From NCBI GenBank assembly GCA_009602735.1, contig WELA01004349.1, positions 1 through 47,122 on the forward strand: a DNA stretch of 47,122 nt, in the 5' to 3' direction. The DNA comes from Mesotaenium endlicherianum (lineage: Eukaryota; Streptophyta; Zygnematophyceae; Zygnematales; Mesotaeniaceae). Both the position numbers and the translations under genes were made by a program. The notes below the pieces were generated by a model. It searched no databases, was not told the DNA's origin, and saw only the letters and a program-made list of their open reading frames with translations. Position 1 is the first letter of the stretch; each line of letters begins with the position of its first letter. Below, in pieces: positions 19,325 through 29,610 of the stretch.

Positions 19325-20722
19325 ATGGTAAGGACAAGGTCTCAAACTAGCAACTCCCGAGATATGGAGAACCAGGATAACCAGGAGGAGAGAGCCAGAT
19401 TAGAAGCTGAACAAGTAGCAAGGGCCTCTGAAGATACAGAAAGGAGGGAAGGACAGCCAGCTGACGAGCGCACTGTTGAAGAACTCATGGTATCAAGGGC
19501 CAATGTTCTGAACCCACCTCCTGCCGTACAACTCAATGTACCCCTAGGTCAAACACGTGACCGGCTGAATGCGGCAGGAATTGCTGCTGCAGGAACGAGA
19601 GGGATTGTTGAGGACACTACTCAGCGAGTAAATGCCAATGCTGCTGCTGCATTTGCAAATCTACCACCCCAGAGTGTAGACTTGGGAGCATTGTTCGTTC
19701 AGATGCAGTCGCAAATGGCGACCATGTATCAGTCCCAGCAGGAGGACAAAAGAATCATAATGTCCCTACTGCGGGACAGAGACCAGCTGGGGTCTCAAAC
19801 CACTAGTGGTGGTGGCCGAGGGCCTAGTAAGCCCAAGCCGAAACCTCCCCAGGACTATGATCCTGAGGGAAACAGAAAATATTACCTGATCAAGTTTCTC
19901 GCGGATGTTGAGCAGTGGCTGGAGAACTACCCAGAACTGCAAGACNTAATTAACTATTATATTTAAATGAATATTATATCTACTAATATACTGATTCATT
20001 ACAGGTGGCTTACTGGAAAGGAGAGCGTAAGGCTCGGCAACTCGGTGACCCTACGTGGGTAGAGTTTGTCGAGAAGTTGCATGCGAAGTTTGATGTCATC
20101 AACCAGCAGGAGAAAGCTATCTATGCGATGATCTCCCTGACACTGAAGCAGACCACTTCAGTTGCTGAGTTTGCTCAAAAGTTCCAAGAGAACATGATGA
20201 AGCAGCCTGATTTGCCAGAACGGTATAGGATAGCATACTTCAGGTATGGCTTGAAATCCGAGGTCTCTGGTCATTTTGCTGAGAAAAAGTATGAGAAACT
20301 GGCTGACTTGATCCAGGATGCTGATGCCTGGGATCAGCAGCAGTTCAATCACAAGCGCCAGAGTAATGCTTTGGTGTCTAAGGTTGTCAAAAAGCCCCAC
20401 GGTTCCTACAATGCAATTGAAGGAGACCAGGCTGAGGATGATCAGGGTGATGGATATGAGTATGAATATAATGCCATACAGTCGAGGTAGAGGTGGTTCC
20501 TCTCGAGGCGACTATGGAAGAGGTGGTGGTAGGACTAAGCCGAGACCAGCCTCCGCAAAATCCACTTGCTACCATTGTCAGCAGTTGGGCCACTACAGAG
20601 AACAGTGTCCAGTCAAGCACCTTCCGAAGGTCAAGAGAAAAGACCAACCTATAAAAGACAACAACAGTCAGCAATCCAGTCTACTGGCTGTGAGGATGCT
20701 AGAGATAGTGAGTCGTCACTAG
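19325..20722 (+). pseudogene. Gag of A2, broken
   Basis: It starts like A1 Gag but lacks about 40 residues of the Ala/Glu-rich N-terminus. At 19946 an N is followed by 57 bp of inverted family A LTR end (19947-20003), which replaces about 52 bp of the Gag core; this is either a real insertion or an assembly chimera. Gag resumes from about 20004, then a one-base deletion near 20485 shifts the frame before the Arg/Gly stretch and the knuckle CYHCQQLGHYREQC. The -1 slippery heptamer is mutated to TATAAAA. Confidence 0.85.
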
Positions 20723-23640
20723 CTGCCCTCGTAGCAGGTGTTATGGGTCCTGCTGAACTGGATTCACTATGCATGCCTGACAACCAGATAAAGGAGACCA
20801 TCAGCAATATAGACATCCAGAGAGTACACACTCTGGATGCTCTTGTTCCACCTGATGTCCAACATTTCTTTGCTGAGTCAGGAGAACAATGCGAAAGTCA
20901 GGAAAAGACAGTCCCCCCTATCCTATTGCATTGCATGATTGCAAGTAGGAAGGTGAGGGCATTTGTTGACGGAGGGGCGTCACATACTTTTATCCACAAG
21001 GACTTAGTTAAGCGGCTAAGGCTGCCTACTGTCACCCAAGGGAATAGAAAAATATTCCTTGGAGATGCCTCAAGTATCCCGGGAGGAGTTATAACCAAGC
21101 CTATTGAGGTCCAGTTAGGTTCTGGCATTGCAGTTCTAACTGAAACGCTTACATTTGAGGTACTCAACACTGGCTTTTATGATCTCGTGCTAGGCAGGTC
21201 CTGGCTTAATAGACATCAAGCTGAAGTGTGTTGGAGCAGAGGTACAGTTAAAGTGAGAGGAGCCAGTGATGGGCAGACTGACTTGGCACCCACCAGTGCT
21301 CTTCCTCTTGTCCTGTGTGGATGGCAAATGAAGGAAAAGAAGAGGCTTCCAGAAGGATGCAAGTTGCTGAATGCAATGGAGTTCGTCAAAAGCTGGAACC
21401 AGAAGGAAGACAGAATGTTTGGTCTGCTGCTAAGAGAGGTACCTCCTCAACCGGAACAAGTGGTAGAGAAAAAGGTAAACCCTCCAGAGAACCCTACTGC
21501 TGCGAAAATTGTTGCTCAGTGTACGGATGTATTTAATATGCCTCCAGGACTCCCCCCTAAAAGGGAAGTAGATCATAGGATTCATTTATTACCGGGAAGT
21601 CAGCCACCCTCGCAGCGCACTTATGGCTTGTCTTATGTGGAGAGCGAGGAGTTGAAAACACAGATTGCAGAGCTTGAGGAAAATGGTTATATTTCTCCCA
21701 GTAAATCACCTTACGGCGCACCCATCCTATTTGTTAAGAAAAGATGGCAGTATGCGAATGTGTGTGGATTACAGAGCCCTGAACAAAATTAGAGTCAAGA
21801 ACAAGTATGCTTTACCCAGAATCGAGGACTTGCTTCGTACCCTGCCTGGTGCTAAGGTGTTCAGTAAGATGAATCTCAAGAGTGGTTATCATCAAATCAG
21901 AATTGCTGAGGGGGATGAACACAAGACTGCCTTCCGCACACGTTATGGACACTATGAGTTCAACGTGATGCCATTTGGACTAACTAATGCTCCTGCTACC
22001 TTCATGGGTGCTATGAATGACATTTTCAGACCTTATTTGGATAAGTTTGTGCAAGTTTTCCTGGATGATATTTTCATTTTCTCTAAGGATGAAGCTCAGC
22101 ACACTGAACACTTAAAAACAGTCCTGGACACTCTGCGGAAAAATCACTTATATGCTAAAATGAGCAAGTGTGATTTCTTTAAGGAAAGTATTGAATTCTT
22201 AGGCCACGTTGTCAGGAAAGAGGGCATCAGTGTGGATCCTAAGAACGTCCAGACCATAAGGGACTGGCCAGTACCACAGTCTGTCTCTGAAGTTAGATCC
22301 TGCCTCGGGTTGGCTAACTACTATAGGAGATTTATTGAGAATTATTCCACAAAGGCCAGTAGACTGACTGACCTTACTAAGAAGGACATAGGGTATGTTT
22401 GGGGGGAAGAGCAGCAGGCTGCCTTCCAGACCCTTAAAGATGCCCTTTGTTCTGCCCCAGTGCTAGCCGTGTATGACCCCAGCAAATCGGTGCAGGTGGT
22501 CACCGATGCCTCACACTTTGCCATGGGTGCTATTTTGTTGCAGCCTGCTGACAAAACCACAAAGTATGGTAAGGTACGGCAGGAGTGGCATCTTGTGTTG
22601 TACGAGTCTATGAAATTTAATCCACCGGAGATTAATTACTCAGTGCATGATAAAGAGCTGCTAGCTATCATTCATGTACTCAAACAGTGGAGAGCATACT
22701 TACATGGTAAAGCTTTTAAGGTGATTACAGATCATCTAGCTCTAACTTACTTTCAGAAGAAGTCGAAGCTGTCGAGGAGGAAGAATCGCTGGAGCCAGAT
22801 GCTGGAGCAGTTCCAAGTCCAGATTTACTACAAACCAGGGAAGTTGAATCCTGCTGATGCACTCTCTAGAAGACTTGACTTGCAAGAAAGGAACTTTAGT
22901 CAGCATGCTGTAGACAAAGTTCTGTGTGCACTCACTTCACTAAAGGTGAAAAAGTCCTTCCTTGAACAACTTAGGAAAGCCTACCTTTCTGACCCAACAT
23001 TTAAGCCCAGCCCCACTACTGGTGTGTGTCGTGCTACTGCACTCGGGTATAAGCTTAAGGGAGGGGTCTGGGTGACTGAAACCACTTCAGGCTGGCTGAA
23101 GCTGGTCATTCCTAATAACTTGGAAATAAGGTCTCTCTTACTGAGCCAAACGCACGACAGCCTCCTGGATGGACATTTGGGGCAGGCCAAATCTGTTGGC
23201 AAACTGGCAAAACATTATCATTGGGAGGGGTTACCCCGAGAGGTCTTGAAATATGTCAAGTCCTGTGACCAGTGTCAGAGAAATAAGTCTCGGCACACAC
23301 CATTCGGAGGTCTCTTGCAACCACTGCCCATCCCAGCTGGACGCTGGGAAACTATATCCATGGACTGGGTGGTCTCACTACCACGAGCTGCCAATGGGCA
23401 TGATTCCATACTGGTAGTCGTGGATAAACTGACAAAAATGGTCATTTTTATCCCCACAACTGTCAAAGTGACTGCACTCGAAACAGCAAGACAGTTCTAC
23501 AACCATGTAGTATGCCAACACGAGCTCCCTTCTAATATCATCTCAGACAGAGACTCAAAATTCACCTCTAAGTTCTGGAGAGCTTTAATGGGGTTAATGA
23601 GAGCCAAACAGCTGCTCAGCACAGCAAACCACGATCAGGT
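20566..23640 (+). pseudogene. Pol of A2, frameshifted and truncated in integrase
   Basis: Protease ([10 protein letters not shown]) and the start of RT are open to about 21745, where a two-base deletion changes frame. RT, RNase H and the integrase N-terminus continue in the new frame from 21665-21790. RT motif A reads [10 protein letters not shown], with catalytic Asp changed to Asn; [10 protein letters not shown] is intact. Integrase keeps the HHCC knuckle and both Asps, but the sequence breaks off after TANH at the deletion junction 23627-23632, so the catalytic Glu, GPY/F and chromodomain are gone. Confidence 0.88.
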
Positions 23641-24066
23641 GTTTGGAATGTGATCCCCGTTATGGAGGCAACTGGACCCCGCACTTGCTCCCCCAGCCCA
23701 CCTGCCCAAGCAGGGGAAGAAGTTGATTTGACTGTACTGGGCAGCAGACACAGGCAGAAATCCCCAGAGGACAGGGGTGCCAGAAGAGGGACACGCGGAA
23801 GGGCCAGAGTTATGCCGGCCTCCCCCTCCGCTCAAGGGCATGTACCTCTAGCCAATGTATTTCAGCATCCTACTGGAATGCATGTCTATGTGGGGATCAA
23901 CACCCAAGTGGGTGAAGAGCAGGCTATTATCCTTTGTTCTCCTCGAGGTCCAACTTTAAAGCAAACAGGGTTCTTTAGAAGGCCAGCTGACAGACCTAGA
24001 GGGCTGTCCAGATCTAGGTCCAGATCTCCGTCTCCTGATCCTGAAGCCCCAGAAACAACCCCTTAA
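23633..24066 (+). pseudogene. ORF3 remnant of A2
   Basis: The C-terminal third of ORF3 (from the VWNVIPV region to SPSPDPEAPETTP) remains, joined to integrase by a 2,335-bp deletion relative to A1. The six bases AACCAC are present at both A1 breakpoints (8684-8689 and 11019-11024), suggesting microhomology-mediated joining or RT template switching. The SR-like tail is preserved. Confidence 0.85.
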
Positions 24067-24179
24067 GGTGACGGGCTGAAAAGGCAGTCAGTAGGGAAGG
24101 CTGGTCAGGTTCAGTTCCTCTATTTAAGGCTTTTGCAATTTAATGTTGTCGAGGCGACAACAAGTTAAGTTGGAGAGAT

Positions 24180-24895
24180 TGTAATGAATCAGTATATTAG
24201 TAGATATAATATTCATTTAAATATAATAGTTATTCAGCCTACTGAACTCTAGTTATTAATCAGTCTGCTGGACTTAATATTTAATACCAGTTTAATGACT
24301 CAGCCGGAAGCAGCAGGCTGAAGTCCATATAAGTCAGCTTGCTGACACATTCTTTGACAGCCAGCTGACTTTTTGTACTCGGTAGCAGCGAATTGCCTTG
24401 ATATGCATCTAAGTACGATATGCTAGATGAATGGCCAGATGACATCCCTATGATGGATGGCTATTCGGGATGATGGGAGATGGCGGTGGATTTGGTTAAC
24501 CGAGGTCCTACCAATGTGGTTAACTCCCGGGTAGGCGGTGCCATCGCACTGGCCGTTAAACAGTAAACTCATTCCATGTACATATGCTAGGCATTGCTCT
24601 TGAGTTCGGCATTCGGAAACGAGGCCAACTCTGTTGTACAGCATACTGAGAGAGATCTGAATCCAAGGCAAGAAACCATTGATACGCACTGTCTTCTAAC
24701 CTTGCTTATGTACGAGTTTATTGATTTGCATTATTGATGCTAGTTTACTCGCATTTGACTTACGAGTATTATTCACTGCTAGTGTGTTGTCCTTTGCCGT
24801 TTAACCTGTCAACGGAAAATACCATAAAGATTACTTGCTGATATAAAGATCTTTATTAATTGTTAATCGCCTATTTGGTAAGATGATTCATTTCA
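24180..24895 (+). repeat. 3' LTR of A2
   Basis: 716 bp, ending GATTCATTTCA. The U5 donor reads GTAAGA instead of GTAAGT. The hairpin 24145-24161 and polypurine tract TTGGAGAGA (24170-24178) precede it. Confidence 0.92.
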
Positions 24896-25335
24896 GCGAG
24901 ACTTGGGCAACTTCTCAGCTAAGTCGAGCGACCACCTGTAGAACAGCCCCTGAATAGGGAGTGGGCTGAGAGCGACGGTGCGGGCTGTGAAGCTCGAGCG
25001 CACACGATCGCGGAGAGTGCAGCTGTGACGATGTCGGCGACGACCTTAGTCATGCCTGACCAGCAGTACTCAGCCTGAAGAAGGCTGAGCGTGCGCTTGA
25101 CACCGAAGTGTCCCAGTGCCTCGTGTACCCGGCGTACCAGCTGATTGCGTATAGCAAGCTCAGGGACCACCAGGACGGACCCGTCCGCCATCACCCGGCG
25201 CACGCATCCCTCCATGTAGACAAAGTCGCGGTTGCGCTTGAGGATGCGATCGCGCTCCCTCGTGGTGATACCTGAGACCATCTCCTTAGAGGTAACGTAC
25301 TGCAGCACTAGGGCGTCCTCCCAAACATTGTCGGG
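24896..25335 (-). pseudogene. Element M piece B: integrase N-terminus
   Basis: On the minus strand, LVLQYV is followed by a zinc-knuckle region (VHEALGHFG, then SCTL), and GLFYRW with the first catalytic Asp in SLDLAEKLP close to the A2 junction. The last Cys of the HHCC knuckle appears to be Arg. A one-base indel near 25015-25025 shifts the frame. A TAG at 25338-25336 separates it from RNase H in the same frame. Across A2 the frame joins the piece at 18563. Confidence 0.82.
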
Positions 25336-26034
25336 CTACCGCTGCCAGCTGTCCTGCTCGTCTGCTGCTGCCAATGCCAAGCGCCGCGTGTTGACAATTA
25401 CCATGGCCAGGCTCGTGAACCCTGCGGGCCGCACCTCGTTGTCCACGGTGAAGGCCAAGAATGCTGCTGCGTGCCACGCCACAGGCTCGTCTTCATCATG
25501 GCGTGCCGCAGTCAGGTCCCTCGACGATAGAAGAGGGTTACGGCTGAGGCCGTCGGCGTCCATGTTAGTGGACCCAGGGCGGTGGTGCACGTCAAAGGTG
25601 TACTCTTGCAGAATAAGCGCCCATCGTGCGTACTTGCCCGTCAGGCGTTCCGACGTCATGAGCCACTTGAGTGGCTGATGGTCGGTGACCAGGCGGAAGT
25701 GGGTGCCGTAGAGGTAGTGCCTGAAGTGCACAATTGCCCATACTGCCGCCAGGCACTCCCCCTCGTTAGAGCCGTAGTTGCTCTCGGCGCCGTTGTTGCT
25801 GCGGCTAGCGTAGGCCACCACGTGCTCGAAGCCCTCGTGCTCCTGTACCAACACCGCGCCTAGACCTGCCTGCGACCAGTCGGTGTGGAGGATGAAGGGC
25901 TTCTTGTAGTCGGGCCAACGCAGCACCGGTGTGCTCACCAACAGCTCCTTGAGCTTGTCAAACGCCGCCTGCTGCTCCGGCCCCCACACATAAGCAACAC
26001 CCTTCCGCAACAAGTCGTTGAGCGGCTTGGCCAG
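25336..26034 (-). pseudogene. Element M piece B: RNase H
   Basis: The RNase H fold is recognisable with its acidic residues in HTDWSQAGLG, NEGECLAAVWA and TDHQPLKWL, followed by the PGSTNMDADGLSR tail typical of Ty3/gypsy. It degrades RNA in the RNA:DNA hybrid. The region is open in itself, bounded by TAG codons at 26037-26035 and 25338-25336 in one frame. Both stand where Gln would fit (CAG to TAG). Confidence 0.88.
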
Positions 26035-26840
26035 CTAGCTGAACCCTGGCACGAAGTGCCGATAGTAATTGGCGATGCCAAGGAAGGCCCTCAGCTGCAA
26101 AAGATCCGTGGGAGGCGGAATGTCCGTGATGGCTGAGATCTTGGCAAGCTGTGGCGCTAGACCGCTCAAAGAGAGCAGATGCCCGAGGTACTCCACCTCT
26201 CGATTTCCAAACGTGCATTTGCCAGGATGGCACTTGAGCCCCGCGGCCTCCAAGCGCTCAAACACAGCAGTGATGTGGGCCACGTGCTCCTCAAACGTCT
26301 CATTGAAGACAAGCACGTCATTGATGTAGCACCGGGCAAAGGGTAGCCTTGCCAGCTCCTTATCCATGACCCTCTGAAATGTGGCCGGCGCGTTCTTCAA
26401 CCCAAAAGGCATCACCACCCATTCGTAGAGGCGCTGTGCCCCCCAGAACGCCGTCTTATGCTGATCCTCCTCGGCGATGGGAATCTGGTTGAAGCCCTGG
26501 CGCAGGTCCAGCACTGAAAACCACGTGCAGGTGCCAATGTCATCAAAGATCTCGTCTGGCGTCAGCATAGGGTCCTGTCCTGCTCAGTGACCTCGTTCAG
26601 CCGACGATAGTCACCGCACATCCTCTTTTTGGACCAGTTCCCCAAGGCATCCTTCTTGGCTGGCATGACCGTGGGCGCGGCGTAGCAAAACGACGACTCC
26701 GTGATGAGCCGACTGTCCTCCAGTTTGCCTGTCTGTGCGTCGATCAGACCATCCTCAAAGTGACTGTAATGATATCTCTTGAGGAAGATAGGCTCCTTGG
26801 ACATGGGAGGAATCCGCATGGGATCCCCTTTGTAGCGCCC
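26035..26840 (-). pseudogene. Element M piece B: reverse transcriptase, catalytic site mutated
   Basis: Order on the minus strand: MCGDYRRLNEVTEQDR, then a one-base deletion near 26580, then motif A FSVLDLRQGFNQI, MPFGLKNAPATFQ, motif C YINDVLVF and YLGHLLS. The usual YxDD reads YIND, with the first catalytic Asp changed to Asn, so this RT would be dead even if translated. It ends at a TAG just after NYYRHFVPGFS. Confidence 0.9.
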
Positions 26841-27395
26841 GAGGTCGTGCATGCCGCTGGCGCAGCTGACGCTGCGTATCACATCCAGCAATGTCGTCAG
26901 CTGGGCCACCTGGGCGTCAGTGAGAGTCCCCCCCAGCTTCCATGTAGACGAAGCTGGTGAGGGCGTCTGACCTGCAGCGGGGTCCTCCTGCCCTGCTGCT
27001 GGTGTCAGCGGTGGCGCGACAGGTGTCGCCTGCCCTGCAACTATCTGTGCTCCGCCTAGGATGGATGCCTCCTCTTGTGTAGCTGCTGCCAGCTGCACTA
27101 CCCCGCCTGCCTGAGGTCCTGCCTGAGGTTGCGAGCGAGGAAAAAAAAATGATGACCGGAACTCCTTGGGTCGCTGTGAGGCCTCCTCTCTCCTGCGTCC
27201 CCCCCCCAGCAAACCAAGAGCATTACGTGCTGGCGGCGGGGACTGCGGGCGTGCGCGGGCCTGCGGGGTCGTCCCCTCGCGCTGAGAATGCCACGCGGTG
27301 CCGGGCGGGGCCTGACCCGCCATCGTCAGGGGAGTCCTCGTCCATGGCGTTAGGAGGTTGAGGGAGCTTCGGGTGGCGCGCCTCGCCGTAAAGAG
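26841..27395 (-). pseudogene. Element M linker between methyltransferase and RT
   Basis: Low-complexity Gln/Pro/Ala-rich sequence (AAATQEE, VAPPLTPAAGQEDPAAGQ) with a Pro/Arg-rich part before it. Homopolymer runs of A (near 27141) and C (near 27200) coincide with frame changes. No domain is recognised; it probably acts as a flexible spacer. Confidence 0.5.
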
Positions 27396-28063
27396 GGGCC
27401 AAGGCCTGTGTCTGAAGCAGGATCCATGTGAGGACGTTGGCGTCAATTGCCTGTCCCAGGAGGCGAATGCGGTTCACCTCTGTGAGACCGTCCAGCTCTG
27501 TGAGGTGTGGCAAGAAGCCCATGGCACGCTCCATCTCCGTCGGGCGGGGCCTGTCAAACATGCCAGTCTCATGCCAGTCTCCAGGTCAATGACCATCCCG
27601 CACTGAGCGCCCACAAAGGCATTGCTGTCGTAGCGGCTGACAAATGTAGGGAGCGCGCGCGTAACGGCGTGAAGGTCCTCGCACTGTGCCTGCGAGTAAT
27701 GTGGCAGCACTGTCACGCGCTGCGCCAGCCGAGGGGCATCAAGGATGGAGTCGACGTTGCGCATGTGGCGCCGATGGGCGGCTGCCAAAGCCTTGGGCTT
27801 CCCTGGCATCGCCAAGTTGGTGAAGTAGGCGCGGACGCGGTGCGCGAACGAGCCAATCTGGGCAGCGTCAATGACGGCCTCACGATCGACGTAGCTGCTG
27901 CAGAGGGCAAAGTCGGCACTGACGTCGTGCCGGTGGTCGTGGCGGGCGGCCACGTTCTCTAGGATCCATGCAAGAGTGTGCGGCGGCTGACGGTCCTCCA
28001 CCATGTTGAGGACACGGAGCAAGTGCCAGAAGAGAGCCGTGCGAGGGTCACTGAGTGCCCGGC
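27396..28063 (-). pseudogene. Element M piece B: C-terminal half of the cytosine-5 methyltransferase
   Basis: Read on the minus strand, joined to 34978 across H1. It shows motif VI (WILENV, Glu codon near 27959), motif VIII (AHRVRAYFTNL with R-x-R), a target-recognition stretch (ALPTFVSRYD), EMERAMGF for motif IX and LLGQAIDANVL for motif X. The layout resembles the DNMT3/DRM type, but the exact subfamily is uncertain. An 11-bp tandem duplication near 27565-27590 shifts the frame between the recognition stretch and motif IX. Apart from that shift, all C-terminal motifs are present. Confidence 0.87.
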
Positions 28064-28068
28064 CACAC
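28064..28068 (+). repeat. Target-site duplication CACAC, left of H1
   Basis: CACAC before the H1 5' LTR recurs at 34978-34982 after its 3' LTR. Removing H1 and one copy rejoins the methyltransferase in frame. Confidence 0.92.
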
Positions 28069-28411
28069 TGTGGTGATTTGATTTATTAGATATTAGTTTG
28101 CATATATTTTAATGTTTAAATATATTTGGAGTAGTATTGTGTGGATTCAAGTGTGAATAGGTACTCTAGTAACTTGGTTTATGTCCTTTGAACCTTCCAA
28201 GGCATTTTCAAAGTTAGAGGAAAGACCTAGAAGAACTCCATGTGGCAAAAGTCAAATGTGCCATTTTTAGGTCAAACGAACATGTGTACATTATTCTAGA
28301 AAGAGGTGGCAAGTTTTGGGATGTGTTGGGTGCCAACACATCAACATACACCTTCCTAGAAATTACTTATGTAGCAAGTATATAAACAAGAGCTAGAACA
28401 TAGAAAGACAT
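28069..28411 (+). repeat. H1 5' LTR, partial before gap
   Basis: The first 343 bp of the 502-bp H LTR, starting TGTGGTGATTTG. A TATATAAA promoter box lies at 28379-28386 (TACATAAA in the 3' LTR). The remainder lies in the gap. Confidence 0.88.
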
Positions 28412-29025
28412 NNNNNNNNNNNNNNNNNNNNNNNNNNNNNNNNNNNNNNNNNNNNNNNNNNNNNNNNNNNNNNNNNNNNNNNNNNNNNNNNNNNNNNNNN
28501 NNNNNNNNNNNNNNNNNNNNNNNNNNNNNNNNNNNNNNNNNNNNNNNNNNNNNNNNNNNNNNNNNNNNNNNNNNNNNNNNNNNNNNNNNNNNNNNNNNNN
28601 NNNNNNNNNNNNNNNNNNNNNNNNNNNNNNNNNNNNNNNNNNNNNNNNNNNNNNNNNNNNNNNNNNNNNNNNNNNNNNNNNNNNNNNNNNNNNNNNNNNN
28701 NNNNNNNNNNNNNNNNNNNNNNNNNNNNNNNNNNNNNNNNNNNNNNNNNNNNNNNNNNNNNNNNNNNNNNNNNNNNNNNNNNNNNNNNNNNNNNNNNNNN
28801 NNNNNNNNNNNNNNNNNNNNNNNNNNNNNNNNNNNNNNNNNNNNNNNNNNNNNNNNNNNNNNNNNNNNNNNNNNNNNNNNNNNNNNNNNNNNNNNNNNNN
28901 NNNNNNNNNNNNNNNNNNNNNNNNNNNNNNNNNNNNNNNNNNNNNNNNNNNNNNNNNNNNNNNNNNNNNNNNNNNNNNNNNNNNNNNNNNNNNNNNNNNN
29001 NNNNNNNNNNNNNNNNNNNNNNNNN
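28412..29025. other. Assembly gap of 614 N
   Basis: All bases are N. By comparison with the 3' LTR, the rest of the H1 5' LTR, the primer binding site and the start of gag should be here. Apparent long reading frames across it are artefacts. Confidence 0.99.
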
Positions 29026-29596
29026 CAAGAAGCAATTCATGCCCATCAATGCGGAGAAGATTGCCCGAGGAAAGCTCCACCATCTCAAGCAAACGACGTC
29101 CGTTCAAGAGTATACATCCAGATTTCACGCCCTCACTCTTGAGATCCCCAACATGTCTCTCGAGGAGAAGATTGACCGCTACATCTTTGGCCTCAAGCCC
29201 AAGGTGGCAAAGGAAGTGGAATTACGCAACTTGACGGACTTTTCAAGGATCATTGAAGTGGCCCAAAAGGTGGATATTTTGGATTTCAAGCACTCCGTAC
29301 CTTCATCTTTACGGGTACCGGCGACGCGGGTGTACGCAGCCCCTTCCACATCCAAATCTGGACCCACACCCATGGACATCGGAGTCATTAAAAGGGACCC
29401 CGCGGCTGCCCGGAAGAGTGGAAGACCCTCCAATGACACTTATGATGCAAGAAACCAGCAAGGAGTGAAAGCAAGACTCTCCCCGGCTGAAAAAGAAGCT
29501 CTCATGACGGCTGGACTATGCTTTTATTGCAAGGAAAAGGGCCATCGTGCACTTTCATGCCCCAAAAAGTTGTCAAAAAACGGACAGCGCCGGTAG
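29026..29596 (+). CDS. gag: H1 Gag, C-terminal part
   Basis: Open from the gap edge for about 190 codons. It has the Ty3/gypsy Gag signature [14 protein letters not shown] and [11 protein letters not shown], a Pro/Ser linker with PTPMDIG, and one CCHC knuckle, [14 protein letters not shown]. The N-terminus is in the gap. It ends at TAG 29594-29596, inside the stem of the frameshift signal. Pol is in the -1 frame. Confidence 0.85.
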
Positions 29597-29610
29597 GCCA
29601 GGAGCCTACC
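29575..29610 (+). promoter_or_regulatory. Programmed -1 frameshift signal, H1 gag-pol
   Basis: The heptamer A AAA AAC (29575-29581) is in phase with Gag. A 10-base spacer leads to a perfect 7-bp stem GGTAGGC/GCCTACC (29592-29598 with 29604-29610) and a 5-base loop. The slip enters the pol frame at 29581. The Gag stop lies in the stem, as in A1. H2 has lost one A of the heptamer (46750-46755) but keeps the stem (46721-46739). Confidence 0.8.

Larger units (their letters stand above)
18569..24895 (+). mobile_element. A2: defective family A element nested in M
   Basis: 6,327 bp with LTRs 18569-19290 and 24180-24895 and the duplication GCGAG. It is closely similar to A1 but has a damaged gag, frameshifts in gag and pol, an Asp-to-Asn change in RT motif A and a 2,335-bp deletion fusing integrase to ORF3. 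It cannot encode its own machinery. Confidence 0.93.

Noticed and set aside
28367-29128. Long minus-strand frames across the N gap
   Set aside because: They consist almost entirely of unknown residues and are artefacts of 614 Ns.
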